Made by a program: the position numbers and the translations under genes. From positions 1 to 40,127 of the forward strand of contig JAKLEZ010000040.1 in NCBI GenBank assembly GCA_022711465.1: a stretch of DNA of 40,127 bases, written 5' to 3'. Below are positions 1 through 8,196 of this stretch, one piece after another. Position 1 is the first letter of the stretch. Every line of letters starts with the position of its first letter. This DNA is from Planctomycetota bacterium (GTDB lineage Bacteria; Planctomycetota; Phycisphaerae; UBA1845; PWPN01). The notes beneath the pieces were generated by a model. That model did no database searches and was not told where the DNA came from. It worked only from the letters and a program-made list of their open reading frames with translations.

Positions 1-2
1 CC

Positions 3-1220
3 GACCTGGACGGTGACACCCTCTCGGCCAGCCTCACCCAGGATGCCGAGCACGGCCAGGTGGTCTTGAATGCCGACGGCTCCTTCACCTATACACCGGA
101 GGCCGACTTCAGCGGTACCGACACGTTTACCTACCAGGTCAGCGATGGCCAGGGCGGACAGGCGACGACCGTCGCAACCATTGCCGTGAACGAGGTCGAA
201 GACGCCTCGGCGGCACCGGACGCCGAGCCAGACGACTCGCTTGCCCCTGTGCCGCCGTCCGAGACACCGGCCCTTCCCTCGGACGTGACGCAATCCCCCG
301 ATGTCCTGGTCCCGCCGGTGACGGATGCGGAGCCTCCGGTCGGCTTCATCGAGCCGCAACCTCTGCCGGCCGTGGCATCGCAACTGCCGGTGGCTCATAC
401 TCATCAACCGCCTACGATCGAGCCGGAGATACCCCATTCCGCCTCGCCGGGACTATGGCCGACCGACACCGTTGTCCCGGATCGGACCCAAGTGGTGACC
501 TCCACATTGCCTGTCGGCGGGGCGGCACCCCAAGCCATGGCCGACCCGAACACAGGCCCTGACCTCGCGACGGGTATCATGGGAATGACCGACCCTGGCG
601 ATGAGCGGGTTGACGCTCAGACCGGTTTCAGGGCTGGGGTCAGAGACGGTCTCGGCCAAGCGGCACTGGCAGATGCGTATCCTCTGGAACCAGCTGAGGC
701 TGCCGATCACAAGCCACCTGCTCCCATTCCCGTCAGCGAGACCACGCTACTGAACCCGGCCACGATCGGCCGTGAGATGGCCGCAGCCACAGCGGTCACG
801 AGCTTCATCGCCGGCGTCACCACCCCCGACTTGCTGGTGAACATGGATGGGGACCGGAAACTCGGCCGGGGCCTGGACTTGCGGCTTTCCGTACCGGCTC
901 AGAAGGTTGAACCTTCGGACATGCCGAAAGGCTATGCCGAGCGACGTGCAGAGTCCGTGTTCGAGGTGCGTGACGTCCGGGGTCTGACGCCGGCCGCTGC
1001 TGGGTCGGCACCCGAGACGCCGGGGGGTGCGCATCCACGCCACGAGACCGAGGTGGCAGCCGTGACAGGCTCGGCCGCGAGGGGTGGTGAGTCGGACGGT
1101 GGCCTGCTGGCCATGCTGTGGGGCATGGTGCATCGATTGGGCAATCTAACGGGGACTTGGGGCGGTGACGGGTCGTCGGGATCACAAGAGCGAGTCGGTG
1201 GAAGAAGCCCCCGCGAATGA
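3..1220 (+). CDS. Tandem-95 / cadherin-like giant surface protein, C-terminal part (5' end outside window)
   Basis: The reading frame is open from the first complete codon at position 3, so the gene starts upstream; 405 residues are visible. The first 65 or so form one repeat of the tandem-95/VCBS-cadherin type, with a DLDGDTL opening, ADGSFTYTP and DTFTYQVSDGQGG motifs, then a TIAVNEVED end. Such Ig-like repeats stack into long cell-surface fibres and bind calcium. The rest is a long Pro/Ala-rich low-complexity region without a recognised fold, ending in a short hydrophobic stretch (GLLAMLWGMVHRLGN) near the C-terminus. The protein is probably exported and may be the substrate of the adaptor genes that follow on the same strand after 295 bases. 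I see no RTX nonapeptides. The family call is firm for the repeat. The role of the tail is unknown. Confidence 0.8.
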   Translation, partial: DLDGDTLSASLTQDAEHGQVVLNADGSFTYTPEADFSGTDTFTYQVSDGQGGQATTVATIAVNEVEDASAAPDAEPDDSLAPVPPSETPALPSDVTQSPDVLVPPVTDAEPPVGFIEPQPLPAVASQLPVAHTHQPPTIEPEIPHSASPGLWPTDTVVPDRTQVVTSTLPVGGAAPQAMADPNTGPDLATGIMGMTDPGDERVDAQTGFRAGVRDGLGQAALADAYPLEPAEAADHKPPAPIPVSETTLLNPATIGREMAAATAVTSFIAGVTTPDLLVNMDGDRKLGRGLDLRLSVPAQKVEPSDMPKGYAERRAESVFEVRDVRGLTPAAAGSAPETPGGAHPRHETEVAAVTGSAARGGESDGGLLAMLWGMVHRLGNLTGTWGGDGSSGSQERVGGRSPRE

Positions 1221-1514
1221 GAGAGCGGCGGGGTCCAGCCGGGCACACCCGCCTTGGCCTCGCCGTGGGTAGCCCGCCGTCAAGGGTCCCGCCAAGTCCA
1301 GTAACTCGAGAGCCGGATGGAAAGAACCCTGGCCGCCGTCAACCCACTCGCAGGTTATCAGACATCGTGGCTCCAGTACCGCTGCACGGTCCCGGCTCGG
1401 GTCCCTTGCACCGAAGTTGCTGCCGCAACATCGCTAACTTCGATCTCACGTATGGTCGATACCAGGACCGGAGCACAACGAGACAGTGGTCCGTGATGTT
1501 GTGAAGGCCCTGGC

Positions 1515-2546
1515 TTGAGGATTAGCGGCAGCTTGGACCGACGAAGACAACTCTGTGTGCGAGCCGTTCTTGCGCTTGCCGCGCCATGCGCGCTGGTCGT
1601 GATCCCACTCCACCCATCGGTTCTGGCCGACGAACGACAGAGGCCGGCGTCGGTGTCGACAGCAAACGGCACGGCCGATAAACCGCCCGTCGGCTTCACA
1701 GCGCCTCTGCGAAAGGCCAGTCTGGCGAGTCTCCAGAAAGGCCGCATCTGCATCATCGCGGTCGAAGAAGGCCATCACGTCCGCAAGGGTGACGTTCTTG
1801 TAGGCCTGGACATGGCTGTTCAGAAGGCTCAAACGGAGTGTGCGCGCCTTGATGCCGAGTCCACACTGAAAATCGAGCTCGCTCGAGTCGAGTTCGAATA
1901 TGCGCACAGCGAAGTGAATCGGCTCACCAAGCTGAACAAAGAGACCGCGGCATCCGATCGCGAATTGCGCGAAGCGCAGGCCAGGCTCGATGCGGCGCGC
2001 CTCAACCAGGAGATCGCCAAGCACGACCACCTGAAAGCCCAACAGACGTATCAAATCAACAGTGAACTACTTGCCCAGCGCGAACTGCGGGCGCCGTTTT
2101 CCGGCTTCGTCACCGCAAGGCTGAAGGAAGTGGGCGAGAGTGTCGAGGAACTCGAGGCAGTGATTCGCCTTGAGCAGACCGATACGCTCCTGGTCAATGT
2201 GGACTGTCCGCTGGCTTTGGCACGAGCGGTACGCCACGGCCAACGCGCCGAAGTCAGGCCGATCGACTCACGATGGGAAACACGCCCGGGCACTGTCAAG
2301 TCCGTGGGTCCCGTGGCCGATGCCGGGAGCCAGACGGTGCGGATCCGGCTGGAGGTCCCCAACGAGGATGGAGGCTGGATCGCCGGGCTTATGGTTGCCG
2401 TAGACTTCACGACCAGGACCGCGTCGACGGTCAGTACGTCGGCTCCGTCAAGGCTTGCGACGAGCTCGCAGCCCGCGGCGGACACGGCGGCCAGGACCGC
2501 ACGAGGGCGAAGCAGCGAGGCAGGCGAAGATGTTCGAGGCTATTGA
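1515..2546 (+). CDS. HlyD/RND-type membrane fusion (periplasmic adaptor) protein
   Basis: This is a 343-residue protein with an N-terminal hydrophobic segment (residues about 14-36) that should act as signal or anchor. A barrel-sandwich (lipoyl-like) half follows (EEGHHVRKGDVLVGLD), then a long charged helical hairpin rich in Ala, Glu, Arg and Lys. The second lipoyl half (ELRAPFSGFV) and a beta-barrel region complete the adaptor layout. Adaptors of this kind link an inner-membrane pump to an outer-membrane channel. The TTG at 1515 is preferred because a GAAGG stands 7 bases before it; a GTG at 1557 would cut into the signal segment. The end overlaps the next gene by 17 bases, suggesting translational coupling. 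No pump gene is seen next to it, so its partner is unknown. Confidence 0.82.
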   Translation: MRISGSLDRRRQLCVRAVLALAAPCALVVIPLHPSVLADERQRPASVSTANGTADKPPVGFTAPLRKASLASLQKGRICIIAVEEGHHVRKGDVLVGLDMAVQKAQTECARLDAESTLKIELARVEFEYAHSEVNRLTKLNKETAASDRELREAQARLDAARLNQEIAKHDHLKAQQTYQINSELLAQRELRAPFSGFVTARLKEVGESVEELEAVIRLEQTDTLLVNVDCPLALARAVRHGQRAEVRPIDSRWETRPGTVKSVGPVADAGSQTVRIRLEVPNEDGGWIAGLMVAVDFTTRTASTVSTSAPSRLATSSQPAADTAARTARGRSSEAGEDVRGY

Positions 2547-2937
2547 AAACGGACCGGCATCCAAAGACATCACCGACGCCCTGGAGTTCGTCGAGGACCT
2601 CGAACGTAACACCGCAGAGGAGGTGCGTCGGCAGAGGAGTCACACGCGCTTCCAGATCAGGACCGCTGTCACGCTCCAACCGGGAAACTCGAGCGAGCGG
2701 AACAAACGCCAGGTGAGCGGAACGACCGCGGACATCTCGGAGGGCGGCGGCAAGGTGCTGCTGCCGGAGCCCTGCGGTGTTGGCGACATCTACCTGCTCA
2801 GCTTCAACCGGCAGGAGCTTGATCTGCCGATCACGTTCGCGCGGTGTGTGCGCTGCAGCCTCATTCGCGAGAACGCTTTCGAGGTGGGTTTCCGTTTCTT
2901 CGCGCCTGTCGAGTTGCCGGCAGCGCTGCTCGCCTGA
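2530..2937 (+). CDS. PilZ domain protein (c-di-GMP receptor type)
   Basis: This is a small cytoplasmic protein of 135 residues with no signal peptide. After about 30 residues of acidic helix it shows the PilZ signature: an Arg-rich RRQRSHTRF segment supplying the RxxxR motif, and about 35 residues later DISEGGGKV, matching the (D/N)xSxxG motif. These two motifs contact cyclic di-GMP in PilZ domains, so binding is likely. The ATG at 2530 lies inside the end of the adaptor gene, and the start fits the beginning of recognisable PilZ sequence; an open frame runs further upstream but is Arg/Pro-rich and not protein-like. The position between two adaptor genes suggests that c-di-GMP tunes their export activity. 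That last point is inference. Confidence 0.8.
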   Translation: MFEAIENGPASKDITDALEFVEDLERNTAEEVRRQRSHTRFQIRTAVTLQPGNSSERNKRQVSGTTADISEGGGKVLLPEPCGVGDIYLLSFNRQELDLPITFARCVRCSLIRENAFEVGFRFFAPVELPAALLA

Positions 2938-2971
2938 TACGGCGAGGGGAGAGCCAGCCGCCAGAACGAAC

Positions 2972-4846
2972 ATGAGCACAGACACGCCCACCATCGCGAC
3001 GCCGGGCAATGCCGGGGCAGCACGGTCGAACCTGCACGAGACCATCCTGGCCATAGCGGCGGACTGCGCGTCGCGTCAGGCCTTCTTCTCTGAAGCTCTC
3101 AAGTGCATCGCGAGAGAGACGGAAAGCCCGTTTGCAGCGATTTCCATTCAGTTTGCATCGGACATCATCGAGGACCAGCAACATACGGGTAACACCGACC
3201 CCAACTTCTGGCGCCCCCTGGTTCAGGACTACCTCACCATCGCCATCGGTTCAGGACAACCCCAGGCGAAACTCCTCAGCGCCCGCCACTCATCGCTCCA
3301 GCTCGGCCTGATCGCGGTGCCCGTTTGCGGGCCCGAAGGAGCGGTGGTTGGGGGTCTTTCGCTCGTGGCCCGCATGAGCGAAGAGGACGTACGGGTCCGT
3401 GTCACTATGATGGAGTCCGCCGCCGCGCTGATGATGCACGCGGCACGCGGAATCGAGAAGGACCGCGTCTCCGGAGCGAGGCGAACCATTGGACAGAACC
3501 GTGCCCTCGCCAAGGCGGCAGCGTGCGAGACGCCCGAGGAACTGGCCTTTACGCTTGCCAACTCGCTGCGGAACAACCTCGGCTGCGAGCACGTAGCGAT
3601 CGGCATCGTGCGTCGCCAGCGGGTCCGCGTCCTTTCCGTTTCCGGTCAAGACGAACTCCATGGCGACAGTCCCGGCATGCTGGCGATCCAGCAAGCCATG
3701 GAGGAATGCCTCGATTTCGGCCGCCCGATCGTCTACCAGGCTCAGCAATCCCTGTCATCCGAGGGAGAGAGGGTCGGCTTCTGTCTCCACCGGAATTGGC
3801 ACCAAGTGGCGAAGAATGCGCCTGTCAGCTCCATCCCGCTGAAGATCGAGGATCGTTGCGTCGCGATCCTCAGCATTCAGCACCGGGAATCGGCTTCGTT
3901 TTCCCCGGACGTCATTCGACAGATCAGTGAGACGATCCAACCTTTCGGGGCGGCGTTCCTGCTGCTCCAGAAGGCAAGCCGCAGTCTGCCGAGACATGCG
4001 ATCGAAGTCGTTGGGGGCGTGTGCCGTGCCTTGGCGAACCCGAGGCATCACGGCGCCAAGATCGCTCTGGCCGCGGGCGCGGCCCTGGCGTGCTGGTTGG
4101 TGCTCGGCACGCTGGAGCACACCGTGTACGTCAACTTCACCGTGCAACCAGGGCAGTTGCGACATGTGAGCTTGCCCTACGATGCCGCCCTCGCGGATGT
4201 CAGGAAGACGGCCGGCGATCGTGTCGCCAAAGGCGAAATACTGTGCCAGCTGGACGAGCGGGAACTCGGCCTTCAGCGGGCGGAGCGCATGGCGGAACTG
4301 GCGGTAGCCGAGCAGGAGGCACAGCGGGCCAAGGCGACGAAGACACCGGTGGATGCTCGCCTTGCTGAAACCCAGGTCGAGCTGATTCGGGCGCAGCTTG
4401 CGGTCATCGAAAGCCGGATTGAGCGAGCAACCATCCGGAGCCCAATGGACGGCGCAGTGATCGAGGGTGATCTCAGGACGAAGGTCGGCAGCATCATGTC
4501 CCAGGGCGCGCCGCTCTTTCGGATTGCCCCGTTGAAGGGCTGGAAGCTCGAGCTTCGCGTGCCCGAGGCGGCGATTTCGGGTATCCGCCCGGGCTTGTCG
4601 GGACGCTACGCCTGCCACGCCCGCCCTGAAGCGGCGTACGAATTCCAATTGAGCCGCCTGCAACCCAATGCGGTGGTGCGGGACGGAGAAGTGGCTTTCG
4701 TCGCCGAGGCCGAGCTCGAGAACGCCCCCGCCTGGGCCCGCCCGGGCATGGAGGGTGTCGCCCGAATCACCGTTGGCCGACGTCCGGCATGGTGGGTGAT
4801 GTTCCACTCGGCAGTTGATTACGTGCGGCTGCGTCTATGGCTTTAG
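2972..4846 (+). CDS. GAF-GAF-transmembrane-HlyD fusion protein
   Basis: This 624-residue protein appears to join a cytoplasmic sensor to a periplasmic adaptor. Residues about 25-145 and 165-335 each look like a GAF domain (for example LIAVPVCGPEGAVVGGLSLV and SSIPLKIEDRCVAILSIQ). One transmembrane helix follows at about 361-385 (IALAAGAALACWLVLGTL). Then come a barrel-sandwich half (GDRVAKGEILCQLDE), a coiled hairpin, the second half (ATIRSPMDGAVI) and a beta-barrel. GAF domains bind small ligands or mediate dimerisation. The ATG at 2972 was chosen because the frame upstream reads through the PilZ gene and is Ser/Arg-rich noise. The only purine-rich site (GAGGGGAGA) lies about 19 bases away, so initiation may depend on coupling. 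The 3' end overlaps the next gene by 10 bases. Confidence 0.8.
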   Translation: MSTDTPTIATPGNAGAARSNLHETILAIAADCASRQAFFSEALKCIARETESPFAAISIQFASDIIEDQQHTGNTDPNFWRPLVQDYLTIAIGSGQPQAKLLSARHSSLQLGLIAVPVCGPEGAVVGGLSLVARMSEEDVRVRVTMMESAAALMMHAARGIEKDRVSGARRTIGQNRALAKAAACETPEELAFTLANSLRNNLGCEHVAIGIVRRQRVRVLSVSGQDELHGDSPGMLAIQQAMEECLDFGRPIVYQAQQSLSSEGERVGFCLHRNWHQVAKNAPVSSIPLKIEDRCVAILSIQHRESASFSPDVIRQISETIQPFGAAFLLLQKASRSLPRHAIEVVGGVCRALANPRHHGAKIALAAGAALACWLVLGTLEHTVYVNFTVQPGQLRHVSLPYDAALADVRKTAGDRVAKGEILCQLDERELGLQRAERMAELAVAEQEAQRAKATKTPVDARLAETQVELIRAQLAVIESRIERATIRSPMDGAVIEGDLRTKVGSIMSQGAPLFRIAPLKGWKLELRVPEAAISGIRPGLSGRYACHARPEAAYEFQLSRLQPNAVVRDGEVAFVAEAELENAPAWARPGMEGVARITVGRRPAWWVMFHSAVDYVRLRLWL

Positions 4847-6978
4847 ACCCCTCCACTTCAATTCCGAATCTGGCCGCGAGGCTTCGGCAGACGCGCGTGG
4901 ACCTTCGCCGCGACCTCGAGATCAGTCGGCATCTGTTCCGCGGCGCGCCGTCCTACGTGGTGCGTGATCCGGTGACCGGGCAGAGCCACTGCTTCAGCCT
5001 TGCCGACTACCGTGTTCTCGTCAGCCTGGACTCGAGCCGGCCGCTCGGCAACATCTTCGAAACCCTGGTCCGCAGCGGTGATCTGCTGGACACCCAGGAG
5101 GACCGCTTCTACGAGTTCATCCTCTTCCTACACCGAGCCAGTTTCCTCAACCTGCCCATCACCGACGGCCGGTCGCTTTATCGCAGGTACAAGGCCCGGC
5201 GTTCAGCCAAGCAGCGGGCCAGGGTGTTCAGCTTCGTCTACCTCGATATACCGTTCTGGAACCCCGATGCATTCCTTGGCCGGACCCTCAGATTCGCAAG
5301 ACCGCTTTTCAGCCGGTGGTTCTTTCTCGCTTGGCTCATGCTCGTCGTCGGGGCGGTCTGTACCGGCTTCTCCCGTCGTCACGAGTTGCTCGACCCCCTG
5401 TCCGGTCTCCTGGCCGCCCAGAATCTGGTGATCATGTGGTTCACGCTCGTCGGCCTGAAGCTGATCCATGAACTCGGTCATGCCTACGCGTGCAAGTACT
5501 ACGGCCTGCACGTACCCACGCTCGGCGTGTACCTCGTGGCCGGAGTCCCTTGCGCGTATGTCGATGCTTCCGCATCCTGGAGCCTGACTGACCGGCGCAA
5601 ACGAATCGTGATCTGCCTCGCCGGCATGTACTTCGAGACGATCGTCTCGTCGATGGCCATGTTCGTTTGGGCTATGACGCCGCCCGGCCTGTTGAATGCG
5701 ACTGCGTTCAATGTCATCTTTCTGGCCAGCGCCGCGACGGTCGTGTTCAACATCAACCCGCTCATGCGGTACGACGGGTACTTCGTGCTGTGCGATCTCT
5801 GTGAGATCGCCAATCTCGGTCAGCGGGCGAACGAGTACGTGGCCGCCACGCTGAAGAAATGGCTGCTGGGCATTCCTCGGCAAGAGCCGATCCAGGAACG
5901 GCGGCTGCGTCTTATCCTCCTGACTTACGGACTGCTGGCCCCCTGTTACCGCGTCCTCGTTCTCATCGCGATCACCACCGTGCTTGCCTCGCGGTTCTTC
6001 ATGGTCGGCCTGATTCTGGGCGTGCTGTATCTTGGATATATGCTGGCAAGGCTCCTGAAGCAGCTGACGGACTACCTCTGGCGAGCGCAGGAAACGGCGC
6101 CGGTGCGCCGGCGTGCCGTCGCACTCAGTGTGGCAGCCATGGTCGGAGCTCCCTGCCTGGCAGCGGCTATCCCTGTGAGACTGGCCGTTCAGACATCGGG
6201 CGTGGTTTTTGCTGGCAAGGAAACCGTGGTTCGCGCAGAAACGCCCGGCTTCGTTGTGGCCGTCAATGCCCAGAGCGGTCAAGCCGTCACGACCGGCGTC
6301 CGCCTTGTCCAATTCAGCAACGACTCCGTCGCGGAGCAGCTCGCGGAAGCCCAAGCCCGCCTGGCGGCAGCCGAGGTACGACGTGATGCGTACCGCTTCA
6401 GCGAACCCGCGAAGGCGATCGAAGAGCAGCAGCGGGTAGCCGCGTACCGGCAGGAGGTTCAAAGGCGAACTCAGCAGGCGGAAGCTCTCGAGGTGTACGC
6501 ACCGGCCGATGGCCATCTGGTCACATGCCTTCGACCCACTGACGTGGGCTGCCACATACCGGCAGGCGGCGAGATCGCCACGATCGTCTCCGGGGCCGCC
6601 GAGGTTCGTGCCCTGGTCAGTGAGGATGATGTGTTCGCCGTTCGTCCACGAGTCGGGCAGGCGGTCGAATGCCGGGTCGCCAGCGAGTCCGACAGGACCA
6701 TCACCGGCGTCATCGAGCGGGTGAGTGCGGCAGGCGATCGCCGAATAGAGCTGCCCACGCTGACACACGTGGCGGGCGGCGACATCGCCGTCTCGGCCGA
6801 CAGTGGCGAAGCCATGCAACCCTACTTCCTGCTCGTGGTCCGCCTGGCACACGACGACACCCTCGCTCTGCGCCACGGGATGACCGCGACGATCTGCCTG
6901 CCCGCCCGTCGGGAGTCGATTGGCATTCACCTCTACCGGCGAGTCTCGCGTTTCATCACCACGATCCGCAAAGCCTGA
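4837..6978 (+). CDS. PqqD-like / M50 site-2-type zinc protease / HlyD fusion
   Basis: This is a 713-residue membrane protein. Residues about 15-110 resemble a PqqD-like winged helix (YVVRDPVTGQSHCFSLADY), a fold that binds peptide substrates. A polytopic membrane core follows, with the M50 zinc motif HELGH at 211-215 and a distal motif NPLMRYDGYF whose Asp313 would be the third zinc ligand, as in site-2 proteases. After further helices, residues about 455-700 form a HlyD-like barrel-sandwich and coiled region (AETPGFVVAVNAQSGQAV; EVYAPADGHLV). All zinc-binding residues are present, so it is probably active. Related fusions are annotated as peptide zinc metalloproteases. Overlap with the preceding gene (ATG at 4837, stop at 4846) points to one operon. 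The substrate is unknown; the upstream giant surface protein is a candidate. Confidence 0.82.
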   Translation: MALDPSTSIPNLAARLRQTRVDLRRDLEISRHLFRGAPSYVVRDPVTGQSHCFSLADYRVLVSLDSSRPLGNIFETLVRSGDLLDTQEDRFYEFILFLHRASFLNLPITDGRSLYRRYKARRSAKQRARVFSFVYLDIPFWNPDAFLGRTLRFARPLFSRWFFLAWLMLVVGAVCTGFSRRHELLDPLSGLLAAQNLVIMWFTLVGLKLIHELGHAYACKYYGLHVPTLGVYLVAGVPCAYVDASASWSLTDRRKRIVICLAGMYFETIVSSMAMFVWAMTPPGLLNATAFNVIFLASAATVVFNINPLMRYDGYFVLCDLCEIANLGQRANEYVAATLKKWLLGIPRQEPIQERRLRLILLTYGLLAPCYRVLVLIAITTVLASRFFMVGLILGVLYLGYMLARLLKQLTDYLWRAQETAPVRRRAVALSVAAMVGAPCLAAAIPVRLAVQTSGVVFAGKETVVRAETPGFVVAVNAQSGQAVTTGVRLVQFSNDSVAEQLAEAQARLAAAEVRRDAYRFSEPAKAIEEQQRVAAYRQEVQRRTQQAEALEVYAPADGHLVTCLRPTDVGCHIPAGGEIATIVSGAAEVRALVSEDDVFAVRPRVGQAVECRVASESDRTITGVIERVSAAGDRRIELPTLTHVAGGDIAVSADSGEAMQPYFLLVVRLAHDDTLALRHGMTATICLPARRESIGIHLYRRVSRFITTIRKA

Positions 6979-7069
6979 CGGGAGCAGGAGCCTGCAGGCA
7001 GGGACCCACCCGAAGGTCAGGTGCAGCCAAGCTCCCGCCGACCACGGCTCGGGGCTTGGGGCTGGCCCC

Positions 7070-8188
7070 TCATTCCAGGCGGTGTCGGAACATCAACGCG
7101 GCAACCGAGAGCGAAACCACAGCCATCGCCGCCAGCGGCCACAGATTGGGCAGCAGTAGGTCAAGCGCCGCGCCCTCCAAATACACCCGCTGGGCGATCT
7201 GGATGGCATAGCGGAGCGGGTTGAACAGGGTCACGTACTGCAGCACCGTGGGCATGCTGCTGATCGGCGTGGCCAGGCCGGACAGAAGCGTGAAAGGCAT
7301 GACCAACACGAAGGTATAGAGCATTGCCTGTTGCATAGTGGCGGCAAACGCCGAAATCAGGAGGCCGGCCCCGACGGCCGCGAGCAAGAACAGAATCAGG
7401 CCCACGTACAACGCCGCGAGGGACCCAGCGAATGGAATCCGAAACCACAGCTGGGCGATCAGGAGAATGCTGGTCGCCTGAACCGCTCCGATGATCATCG
7501 ACGGCAGGGCCTTGCCGGCCATGATCTCGGCGGGCCGGAAAGGTGCGACCAGCAACTGGTCGAAGGTCCCCTGCTCTCGCTCGCGCGCCACTGACATGGC
7601 TGTCAACAGCAGGGTCTGGAGCATGGTCAAGGTTCCGATCAGAGCGGGGATCATGTTCCAGCGGCTCTCAAGGTTGGGGTTGTACCAAGTTCGCGTGGAA
7701 ACCCGAATGGTCCGGCCGGTCATGCCGTGGGCCGCTCGCCACCGGCTGTTAAATGTCTCGACGATCTCCGAGACATAGCCGAGGGCAATCCCGGCGGTGT
7801 TCGAATTTCGCCCGTCCGCCACCACCTGCACATCCACAGGCTGACCCGAGCTCAGTTTTCGCTGAAAGCCGGAACCGATCCAGATCACGAGCAGGGCTCG
7901 ACGCTCGTCAATAGCCCGGTTGACATCCGCTGCCCGCTGCAGGCTGGCCACTCGGCGAAAGGCCCGCGACCCGTCCAGCGTTGCCAGCAGCTCCTGGGAC
8001 GCGGGGCTGCGGTCCTGGTCCAGAACGGCACAGGTGACGTCGTTCAGGTCGAAAGTGGCCGCGTAGCCAAACAGGAGACACTGCAGCATCGGCGGCACGA
8101 GAATGCTGAACCGGCCGCGCGGGTCCTTCAGGACCGCCAGGAGTTCCTTCCGCACAAGGGCCAGAATTCGAAGAATGCTCGAGATCAT
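7070..8188 (-). CDS. ybhR: ABC-2 type efflux permease, YbhR-like
   Basis: This is a 372-residue ABC-2 permease: one N-terminal helix (RFSILVPPMLQCLLFGYAA), a large extracytoplasmic loop (about residues 45-170), then five helices. The motif AREREQGTFDQLLVAPFRPA is the typical cytoplasmic coupling segment of this family. It is the last gene of a four-gene efflux operon. The ATG at 8188 has AAGG 6 bases upstream, in the 8-base gap after the stop of the preceding permease gene. With its partner it should form the membrane pore for the fused ATPase. The length fits E. coli YbhR (about 368). Assignment of R versus S rests on gene order, not on a diagnostic residue. YbhFSR has been linked to drug and cation efflux in E. 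coli; the substrate here is not known. Confidence 0.85.
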   Translation of the reverse strand: MISSILRILALVRKELLAVLKDPRGRFSILVPPMLQCLLFGYAATFDLNDVTCAVLDQDRSPASQELLATLDGSRAFRRVASLQRAADVNRAIDERRALLVIWIGSGFQRKLSSGQPVDVQVVADGRNSNTAGIALGYVSEIVETFNSRWRAAHGMTGRTIRVSTRTWYNPNLESRWNMIPALIGTLTMLQTLLLTAMSVAREREQGTFDQLLVAPFRPAEIMAGKALPSMIIGAVQATSILLIAQLWFRIPFAGSLAALYVGLILFLLAAVGAGLLISAFAATMQQAMLYTFVLVMPFTLLSGLATPISSMPTVLQYVTLFNPLRYAIQIAQRVYLEGAALDLLLPNLWPLAAMAVVSLSVAALMFRHRLE

Positions 8189-8196
8189 TCCGACCT

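Noticed and set aside
1221..1514. Possible small gene between the tandem-95 gene and the first adaptor
   Set aside because: The open frame there is Arg/Pro/Gly-rich without a ribosome site or motif; no hairpin or promoter was convincing either.
3755..4807. Minus-strand open frame of 350 codons opposite the GAF-HlyD gene
   Set aside because: Same reason: no start site or motif, and the plus strand carries clear GAF and HlyD sequence.
5203..6930. Long minus-strand open frame of 575 codons opposite the M50 fusion gene
   Set aside because: It mirrors a well-supported gene with zinc and adaptor motifs. High GC makes long antisense frames common; its His/Arg/Asp-rich composition shows no domain.
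6979..7069. Terminator between the convergent M50 and permease genes
   Set aside because: Only stems of four or five bases were found, without a T-run; too weak to call.
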